Assembly (NCBI GenBank): GCA_964347615.1
Contig: CAYFZO010000003.1
Span: 61,228-125,227 of the forward strand
Reading direction: 5' to 3'
Length of the DNA stretch: 64,000 bases
DNA from: CAYFZO01 sp964347615
GTDB lineage: Bacteria > Pseudomonadota > Gammaproteobacteria > Poriferisulfidales > Oxydemutatoraceae
In this document: piece after piece, positions 58,246 through 64,000 of the stretch
How the letters are laid out: each line of letters starts with the position of its first letter
How positions within the stretch are numbered: position 1 is the first letter of the stretch
Program-made: the position numbers and the translations under genes
The notes under the pieces: generated by a model
The model's input: only the letters and a program-made list of their open reading frames with translations
What the model was told of the DNA's origin: nothing
The model's database searches: none

Positions 58246-59244
58246 ATGACTGAGCCGAGCACGCCGCACGGCAACGTGAACGAGGTCGAACCGCGCCCTG
58301 AATTACGCCTCCAATTCTGCGGCCTTGAATTCAACGGCCCCATCGTCTTGCTGTCGGGGTGCGTCGGTTTCGGCGACGAATACACCCGCGTCGAAGGGTT
58401 TTCCAACCGCGACGCGGGCGCGGTCTGCCTCAAAGGCGTCACGCTTGAACCGCGGCTCGGCAACCCCCCGCACCGCGTCGCCGAGACCTACGACGGGATG
58501 CTCAACTCGATCGGCTTGCAGAACCCGGGCATCGAAGCGTTCATCAAGGAAAAACTGCCGCTGCTTGATTTCGAGGAAACCCGCTTCATCGCCAATATCT
58601 CAGGGACGACCGTCGAGGAATACGCCGCGCTCGCCCGACGCCTGGACGACTCTCCGATAGACGCGATCGAAATCAACGTCTCCTGCCCGAACGTCAAGGA
58701 AGGCGGCCTCGCTTTCGGCAACGACCCGGCGGCGTCGGCGGAAGTCGTCGCCGCTTGCCGCAAGGCGACGCAAAAGCCGCTGATCACGAAGCTGTCACCG
58801 AACCAAACCGACGTCGCCGAAAACGCACGCCGTTGCCTTGAAGCCGGCAGCGACGCCTTCGCCGCAATCAACACCGTCACCGGCATGGCGATAGACGCCG
58901 AAACCCGCACGCCGATCATCGGCAACAACCAAGGAGGGCTGTCCGGCCCCGCGATCAAGCCCATCGCCCTGCACAAGGTGTTTCAAGTCCACCAAGTGTG
59001 CAAAACCCACAACGTGCCGATTATCGGGCAAGGCGGCGTTGCGTCGGCGGAAGACGCGATCGAATTCCTCATCGCCGGCGCCGCCGCCGTCGGCGTCGGC
59101 ACCGGGCTGTTCTACGACCCGCTGCTGTGCAAGAAAATCAACCGCGGCGTCAGCGATTACTTGAAGCGCCACCATCTCGCGCACGTCGCCGACTTGACCG
59201 GCACGCTGCAACTGCACGACGAGCAGGTGAGTGAGTTTATTTGA
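58246..59244 (+). CDS. pyrD: Dihydroorotate dehydrogenase, class 1B-like
   Basis: 332-residue FMN enzyme of UMP synthesis. It has the class 1 active-site loop EINVSCPNVKEGGLAFGND with Cys as base, and NGP-VLLSGCVGFG at the N-terminus. Class 2 enzymes, usual in gammaproteobacteria, have Ser and a membrane helix, neither of which is seen. Class 1B enzymes work with an FeS/FAD subunit PyrK, not found in this window. It starts 6 bp after gpsA. Confidence 0.9.
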   Translation: MTEPSTPHGNVNEVEPRPELRLQFCGLEFNGPIVLLSGCVGFGDEYTRVEGFSNRDAGAVCLKGVTLEPRLGNPPHRVAETYDGMLNSIGLQNPGIEAFIKEKLPLLDFEETRFIANISGTTVEEYAALARRLDDSPIDAIEINVSCPNVKEGGLAFGNDPAASAEVVAACRKATQKPLITKLSPNQTDVAENARRCLEAGSDAFAAINTVTGMAIDAETRTPIIGNNQGGLSGPAIKPIALHKVFQVHQVCKTHNVPIIGQGGVASAEDAIEFLIAGAAAVGVGTGLFYDPLLCKKINRGVSDYLKRHHLAHVADLTGTLQLHDEQVSEFI

Positions 59245-59312
59245 AAGGCGGGGAGAGATTTGATTTAATGAAGACAGGGAACCGAGGAGAACCTATCGAA
59301 ACCGAGCTAAAC

Positions 59313-59404
59313 CCTGAAAGCAATAGGCGGGCCGAAGCCCGCCTACGGTTGTTGCGAATCATCGCTTGTTAATGGCAAGTCCAGACCGCAAATTTCTAAT
59401 GTAG
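59313..59404 (-). ncRNA. Predicted tracrRNA of the type II-C system
   Basis: On the minus strand, 59404-59368 is an anti-repeat of the CRISPR repeat at 63965-64000. GCGGTCTGG pairs with CCAGTCCGC (one U-U mismatch), then ACTTG bulges out on the tracr side, then CCATTAAC pairs with GTTGTGG. This lower stem, bulge and upper stem is the normal crRNA:tracrRNA layout. Next come a small GCGA-TGAT-TCGC hairpin like the nexus and a very stable GGCGGGC-TTCG-GCCCGCC hairpin, then a T-rich stretch as a likely 3' end. It is divergent from cas9. Ends are approximate. Confidence 0.85.
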
Positions 59405-59410
59405 GGTAAC

Positions 59411-59440
59411 AGAATACAATAAAATAACCATTCGGCGCAA
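59411..59440 (-). promoter_or_regulatory. Predicted promoter of the tracrRNA
   Basis: Minus-strand -35 TTGCGC (59440-59435), 18 bp, -10 TATTCT (59416-59411), which would start transcription at about 59404, at the outer end of the anti-repeat. Confidence 0.55.
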
Positions 59441-59477
59441 CCCGCGCGCGCTTTGCGGAGTATGAGAGGAGGAAGCT

Positions 59478-62400
59478 ATGCGTTTAAGCCTTGATTTGGG
59501 CACCAACTCCATAGGTTGGATGCTGTTCGAGCTGAATTCAAAAGGCGAGCCTGAGGGCATTGTCAAATCCGGAGTGCGCATTTTTCCGTCCGGGCGAAAC
59601 CCTAAAAGCTATACGTCTCTTAATGAGGACCGCCGCGGCGCACGTTCCGCCCGCAGGCGGAGAGACCGGTATCTCCAACGTCGAAAGCATTTGATGCAGG
59701 CCATGATTAAGCACGGGTTGATGCCGAAAGAAGAAGCCGAACGAAAAGCGCTGGAAAAATTGAATCCGTTTGAGCTGCGCGCTTTGGCCGTCGAGAAAGA
59801 GCTGCCGCCGTATCACGTAGGAAGAGCCCTGTTTCATTTAAATCAAAGACGCGGATTCAACAGCAACCGTAAAAACAAGGACAAGGACAAGGAATCCAAG
59901 ATTGTCGGCGAGTCCATCAAGCAGTTCAAAGAGGAACTGAATAAACGAGGGAGCAAAACGCTGGGTGCGTACCTATGGAGCCTTAATAAAGACGGAAAAC
60001 CGGTTCGAGCGAGGCGAGAAGGAACGACTCAAAAAGACCTGTACGACATGTACCCTGATAGAAGTATGCTGAAATACGAATTTGATTCAATCTGGAAAAA
60101 ACAGTCTGAAACACAATCTCGAGTCTTTACCAACCGCGCAAAGAAGGAAATCTACGACGTCATCTTTACTCAGCGCCCGCTGAAACCCCAAGTCGTAGGG
60201 AAATGCACGTATCTGCCAGATGAAGATAGAGCACCTTTCGCTTCTCCGATATTCCAAGCATTCAGAATCCGGAAAACCCTCAGCGATCTTGAAATTCGTA
60301 TCGGCTATGAAGAACTATATCGTTTCAGCGACCTCGAAAGGGAAACTCGGAAAGTTATTTCAGACAAGTTATTCAAACAGAAAAAGGTTGGTTTCGATGC
60401 TTTGAGAACAATCCTTAAAAAAGCCGGTTTTGAAGGTGACATCCGGTTCAACCTTGAAACAAGCAGGCGCAAAGAGCTTGAAGGCGATGCAGTTGGAGCC
60501 GAATTAAGCAAAAAAGACCTATGTGGAGACCAATGGTTCAAATGGCCTCTGAAAAAGCAAAGAGACTTTGTTTATTGTTTGCTAGACGATGCAGATACAG
60601 AGACAATTGAAGACAGCGTAAAAAAACCACGTGAAGATTTTGGCCTTGGCGAAAACAACGCTAAAGAATGCATGGAAATATCTTTTCCCGACGGACATGC
60701 AAGGTTATCCGAAAAAGCCATGCAGGAAATGTTGCCGTTTCTGGAAAAAGGAGAAAATGAATACTCAGCCGCAGAGAACGCTGGGCTTTCGGTTGGACCT
60801 CGGCAGAAGGACGGTGAAAGCGATGAACTGCCGCCTTACGAGAGAGTCATTGAACACTATACAGTCGCAAGAAAACCCGGTGAAGATCCCGGAAAACAAG
60901 ATTTCCGCATTACCAACCCGACCGTTCACATTGCATTGAATCAGTTGCGCAAGGTTGTAAACGACATTATCCGAATCTACGGCAAACCAGAACAAATCCA
61001 TTTGGAGCTGGCAAGACAGCTGCCGTTAGGCAAGGAGGCCAAAGCTGACTTGGAGAAATTTCAAAAAGAGAACCAAGAGAAAAGAGAGGAAGCCTGCAAA
61101 CTTTTAAAAGAACACGGACAAACCGTGAATAGAGACAATGTAGAACGAGTCCTGATATGGAAAGAACTTAGCGAAAACATAAACCATCGTTGCTGTGTGT
61201 ACACGGGGAAACCGATTGGTATTGAGAAGCTATTTTCCCCGGAAATAGAAATAGAACACATTTTACCTTTCTCCCGAACTTTGGATGACTCTAGAGCCAA
61301 CAAAATATTGTCATACCGGGAAGCGAACCGGTATAAAGGAGATAAAACCCCCGAAGAAGCATTCAATAATGAACAAGCCCGTCAGGATGGATATGATTGG
61401 GAGAAAATTTTTAACCGGGCAGAAAAATTACCTTTAAATAAATTAAAGCGGTTTAATCGCAATGCATTGGAAAACTTTCTCCTGGATTCCGACTTCCTAG
61501 AGCGCCAGTTAACCGACACGTCGTATATTGGGAAAGCGGCCAAAGAGTATCTTACGGCTATCTGCCCTACGGATAAGATAGTCGTTATTCCGGGACGCTT
61601 AACGGCTTGGCTGAGAAAAGCTTGGGAACTTAACGACGTGCTTGGAAAAAAGGGAGAGAAAAACAGGGAAGACCACAGACATCACGCGGTTGACGCCGCC
61701 GTCGTCGGAGTAACCAGTCGCTCGACTCTACAAAAAATTGCAACGGCGGTCCAGGAACACGAGGGAGAGTTGGAAGATGAATGGCTTAAACGAGATTACG
61801 TAAAGGAACCATGGAAAAACTTTCGCCGTGACGTCGAGGAATCCATCAACAAGATCGTCATCTCGCACAAACCCGATAGGAAAGCGTCGGGGCAACTTCA
61901 CAATGAAACCGCATACGGGATTATCGGCGATTTTAATCCCGGCGCCCCAACTAAGGTATTTCATCACGTGCCTTTAACCGAACTTAAAAACTATGAGTAC
62001 TTAGATAAAATTGTAAATGAAAAACTCAGGACGAAACTAAAAGACTTGTTCTCAGACGGCGGTGAAGTTTTAAAAGGCGCCGAATTCAAAAACACATTGA
62101 GCCGCTTCGGCAAGTCCAAAAATATAAGACGTGTACGCATCGAGGAACCCCTTACTGTTATACCAATCTATAAAAACGGCAAACCCTACAAATACTTCAA
62201 ACCGGACAGCAACTTTGCATACGATATCTTTTGCACAAAAGGGAAAGAGAAATGGGAAGGAGAAATCATCTCGTTGTTTGACGCAAAGCAACCGGGTTTC
62301 ATTCCGCATTGGCGCAAAAAAGAACCCGATGCACGAAAAATCATGCGTATCCACATCAACGATATGCTAAAGCTGAATATTGATGGAACAGAAAAAATTG

Positions 62401-62600
62401 TCCGCGTTCAAAAAATAAGCGAAAGAGTCATTACATTGGCGGAACATAATGAGGCCAATGTAGATCAACGTAGTAGAAATAGGGAATTCAAGTTCACACG
62501 CAAAAACCCCTCAACATTACAAAAATCAGACGCGCGCAAGATACACGTCAGCCCAAGCGGCTTGGTCTACGACCCGGGTCCGTTCACAACGCAAGAATGA
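59478..62600 (+). CDS. cas9: CRISPR-associated endonuclease Cas9, type II-C
   Basis: RNA-guided dual nuclease of 1040 residues, the short form typical of subtype II-C. RuvC-I MRLSLDLGTNSIGWMLFEL has the catalytic Asp6; an Arg-rich bridge helix (SARRRRDRYLQRRKHL) follows. RuvC-II Glu510 lies in IHLELARQL, HNH catalytic His594 in EIEHILPFSRTLDD (Glu rather than the common Asp before His), and RuvC-III His736 and Asp739 in HHAVDAAVVG. All nuclease residues are present, so the protein should cut. AGAGGAGG precedes the ATG. GC is well below that of the flanking genes, consistent with acquisition. Confidence 0.97.
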   Translation: MRLSLDLGTNSIGWMLFELNSKGEPEGIVKSGVRIFPSGRNPKSYTSLNEDRRGARSARRRRDRYLQRRKHLMQAMIKHGLMPKEEAERKALEKLNPFELRALAVEKELPPYHVGRALFHLNQRRGFNSNRKNKDKDKESKIVGESIKQFKEELNKRGSKTLGAYLWSLNKDGKPVRARREGTTQKDLYDMYPDRSMLKYEFDSIWKKQSETQSRVFTNRAKKEIYDVIFTQRPLKPQVVGKCTYLPDEDRAPFASPIFQAFRIRKTLSDLEIRIGYEELYRFSDLERETRKVISDKLFKQKKVGFDALRTILKKAGFEGDIRFNLETSRRKELEGDAVGAELSKKDLCGDQWFKWPLKKQRDFVYCLLDDADTETIEDSVKKPREDFGLGENNAKECMEISFPDGHARLSEKAMQEMLPFLEKGENEYSAAENAGLSVGPRQKDGESDELPPYERVIEHYTVARKPGEDPGKQDFRITNPTVHIALNQLRKVVNDIIRIYGKPEQIHLELARQLPLGKEAKADLEKFQKENQEKREEACKLLKEHGQTVNRDNVERVLIWKELSENINHRCCVYTGKPIGIEKLFSPEIEIEHILPFSRTLDDSRANKILSYREANRYKGDKTPEEAFNNEQARQDGYDWEKIFNRAEKLPLNKLKRFNRNALENFLLDSDFLERQLTDTSYIGKAAKEYLTAICPTDKIVVIPGRLTAWLRKAWELNDVLGKKGEKNREDHRHHAVDAAVVGVTSRSTLQKIATAVQEHEGELEDEWLKRDYVKEPWKNFRRDVEESINKIVISHKPDRKASGQLHNETAYGIIGDFNPGAPTKVFHHVPLTELKNYEYLDKIVNEKLRTKLKDLFSDGGEVLKGAEFKNTLSRFGKSKNIRRVRIEEPLTVIPIYKNGKPYKYFKPDSNFAYDIFCTKGKEKWEGEIISLFDAKQPGFIPHWRKKEPDARKIMRIHINDMLKLNIDGTEKIVRVQKISERVITLAEHNEANVDQRSRNREFKFTRKNPSTLQKSDARKIHVSPSGLVYDPGPFTTQE

Positions 62601-62618
62601 GACTCCCTCAGAAGCATC

Positions 62619-63554
62619 ATGATCGGCAAGGTCATAGAAATAGCCGAGCAAAGCCGACATTTGAGCGTCTACAGAGGATTTCTCGAAGTTCGGCACGAAC
62701 AGGAAGTACTGGGAAAAATCCCGCTGGATGACATCATAAGCGTTGTCATCAGCGGTCACGGCTGCACTCATTCCTCCAACCTGATCACGGCCCTTGCCGA
62801 ACGAGACATCCCGCTGGTCGTCTGTAACCGTTCGTACAGCCCCGTCGCATACCTGTTGCCCGTGGAAGGGCACCATCTGCAAAGCGCGCGCGTGCAGGCT
62901 CAGGCAAATGCCTCGACTCCCCTGAAAGGGCGGCTCTGGAAACAGCTGGTTCAGGCAAAGGTCCGCCATCAAGCATTCGTTCTCGAGCAGACGGGGGAGC
63001 CGAAAGTCTCGTCGGCTCTACTGGCAATGGCTAAACGCGTGAAATCCGGCGACCCAAACAACATAGAAGCCCAAGCCGCACAACATTACTGGCCGAAACT
63101 GCTTGGGTCGAACTTCAAACGGGACCCAAAAGAAACAAACACAAATGCGCTGCTGAACTACGCTTACGCAATCATCAGGTCCAGCGTTGCACGTGGTGTG
63201 GTCGCCGCGGGACTCCATCCCAGCTTGGGGCTGCACCATATCGGCCCCGCAAATCCGATGTGCTTGGTAGATGATTTAATGGAACCTTACCGCCCCATAG
63301 CAGATCTTCTTATATGGCTGTTAATTCAACGCGGCTGTAAAAAAGTCGACCGGTCAGCTAAAAAAATTATAGCGGGCTTGGCCGTCATAGACGTTCCTTC
63401 AGAGAAAGGCGTAACTCCCCTATTCCAAAGCGCCGTCCGCCAAGCATCTTCGCTTTCCAAAGCTTATTTGAAAGAAGAAAAAAACCTGTCCTTGCCATCA
63501 ATGCCTCTGCCTATTTCTATCCAGACGCTAGCAAGCGAGTGGAGTATTGAGTAA
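62619..63554 (+). CDS. cas1: CRISPR integrase Cas1
   Basis: 311 residues; inserts new spacers with Cas2. Type II form: N-terminal beta domain (IEIAEQSRHLSVYRGFLEVR) and catalytic helical domain with Glu150 (NNIEAQAAQHYW), His206 (LHPSLGLHHIG) and the acidic DDLMEPYRPIAD. 18 bp after cas9. Intact. Confidence 0.96.
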   Translation: MIGKVIEIAEQSRHLSVYRGFLEVRHEQEVLGKIPLDDIISVVISGHGCTHSSNLITALAERDIPLVVCNRSYSPVAYLLPVEGHHLQSARVQAQANASTPLKGRLWKQLVQAKVRHQAFVLEQTGEPKVSSALLAMAKRVKSGDPNNIEAQAAQHYWPKLLGSNFKRDPKETNTNALLNYAYAIIRSSVARGVVAAGLHPSLGLHHIGPANPMCLVDDLMEPYRPIADLLIWLLIQRGCKKVDRSAKKIIAGLAVIDVPSEKGVTPLFQSAVRQASSLSKAYLKEEKNLSLPSMPLPISIQTLASEWSIE

Positions 63555-63891
63555 GCAAAGCGCCGTTCTGAGCGGCTATCGGATTATGTGGATGTACGTC
63601 TTGTTTGACTTGCCGGTCACAACCAAAAAAGAGCAACGACAAGCAACTAAATTTCGCGAGTATCTGTTGGACCTCGGTTTTGAGATGGTGCAATTTTCGG
63701 TTTACGGAAGATCATGTGCCGGAAAAGAGAGAGTTGAATCTTTGGCGAATAAAATTTCTGCCAACCTCCCGACAGGAGGCACGGTTGACATCATGTCAAT
63801 AACTGATAAACAATACGAAAAGATTATGCGCTTTCACGGACGTTCTCCGCCAAAAGGCATGGAGAAGGATGAACAATTCATCCTGTTTTGA
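63547..63891 (+). CDS. cas2: CRISPR integrase subunit Cas2
   Basis: 114 residues if the TTG at 63547 is used (overlapping the cas1 stop); ATG at 63586 would give 101 and begin MWMYVLFDLPV. Ferredoxin-like Cas2 fold with the conserved Asp in VLFDLPVTTKKEQRQA and EMVQFSVYGRSC. There is no csn2 or cas4, which defines subtype II-C. Confidence 0.93.
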   Translation: MSKQSAVLSGYRIMWMYVLFDLPVTTKKEQRQATKFREYLLDLGFEMVQFSVYGRSCAGKERVESLANKISANLPTGGTVDIMSITDKQYEKIMRFHGRSPPKGMEKDEQFILF

Positions 63892-63906
63892 TTTCTGATT
63901 ATGTTT

Positions 63907-63969
63907 GAAAAAAAGAAATCCACTCTGCGAGTAATTTTTGTTTCTCAACAAGTTACTCGCAGGTGGATT
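63907..63969 (-). terminator. Terminator at the cas2-proximal end of the CRISPR array
   Basis: Arms at 63969-63953 and 63934-63917 form a 17-bp stem with one bulged base and an 18-base loop, followed on the minus strand by TCTTTTTTTC. It therefore ends transcripts coming from the array toward cas2. Its first five stem bases are the last five of the terminal repeat. Confidence 0.8.
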
Positions 63970-64000
63970 CTACATTAGAGATTTGCGGACTGGCCACAAC
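63965..64000 (-). CRISPR. Terminal CRISPR repeat (one copy visible, array continues beyond the window)
   Basis: A 36-base sequence whose minus strand begins GTTGTGGCCAGTCCGC and ends TAATGTAGAATCC, like other type II-C repeats beginning GTTGTGG or GTTGTAG. It is complementary to the anti-repeat upstream of cas9, which is the main evidence because only one copy is inside the window. Its 3' end has a -10-like TAGAAT, as in II-C arrays where each repeat carries a crRNA promoter. Exact borders need the neighbouring copies. Confidence 0.78.

Overview
The window is a GC-rich (about 60% by eye) chromosomal stretch of a gammaproteobacterium. The evidence is gene order and family type: mrp next to metG, the atpIBEFHAGDC operon running into glmU and glmS, a rhodanese-grxC-secB-gpsA run, groESL followed by fxsA, cutA and dsbD, and a gammaproteobacterial-type GshA. 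A SoeABC-like cytoplasmic sulfite dehydrogenase and a CysB-like regulator suggest a sulfur-oxidising lifestyle (inference). Three 100-N gaps lie in tandem repeats. Two are flanked by identical 55-bp sequences and the third is preceded by a 55-bp repeat copy, so this looks like a short-read de Bruijn scaffold (k about 55), probably a metagenome or single-cell assembly.

Layout. 1-2.2 kb: ammonium channel amtB (cut by the window edge), PII gene glnK and a CysB-like regulator. 2.2-7.1 kb: dcd, mrp, metG, a short RnfB-like ferredoxin and nth. 7.2-7.9 kb: a secreted Cys-rich EGKCG-repeat protein of the HvfA/bufferin type, interrupted by a gap. 8-13.7 kb: a Pal-like lipoprotein with an acidic repeat insert, then soeABC with a small unknown gene. 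14-17.5 kb: a ferredoxin-NADP reductase, then an AT-rich TPR protein with a DUF2971-like C-terminus, near-identical internal repeats and two gaps. 17.6-23 kb: an FAH-family hydrolase and an RND efflux pair. 23-28.7 kb: an accessory island with hipBA, an XRE-type regulator, an N6-adenine methylase fused to a target-recognition domain, an HNH nuclease candidate, and a divergent small plus-strand transcription unit. 28.7-41.6 kb: ampD-gshA-pyrF, an AbgT transporter, a macrodomain protein, groESL (sigma32-like promoter and half-degraded CIRCE), fxsA, cutA-dsbD, a TlpA-like thioredoxin and an orphan AAA ATPase with a duplicated AT-rich upstream region. 41.6-54 kb: murJ, the whole F1Fo ATP synthase operon, glmU and glmS. 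54-59.2 kb: a carboxy-terminal protease, rhodanese-grxC-secB-gpsA, and a class-1B-like pyrD. 59.3-64 kb: a type II-C CRISPR-Cas locus (tracrRNA, cas9, cas1, cas2 and the terminal repeat of an array that continues past the window).

The two most informative regions are accessory and lower in GC than the backbone. In the CRISPR locus the sequence alone gives a repeat:anti-repeat duplex, which places the tracrRNA on the minus strand just upstream of cas9. A hairpin-plus-U-tract terminator between cas2 and the first repeat implies the array is transcribed toward cas2. The restriction-modification-like cassette has an unusual make-up (separate HNH protein, methylase/TRD fusion, XRE-type protein) and faces a small structured plus-strand RNA with a 25-codon ORF and a strong Shine-Dalgarno sequence. 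This last unit is the best candidate here for something not previously described.
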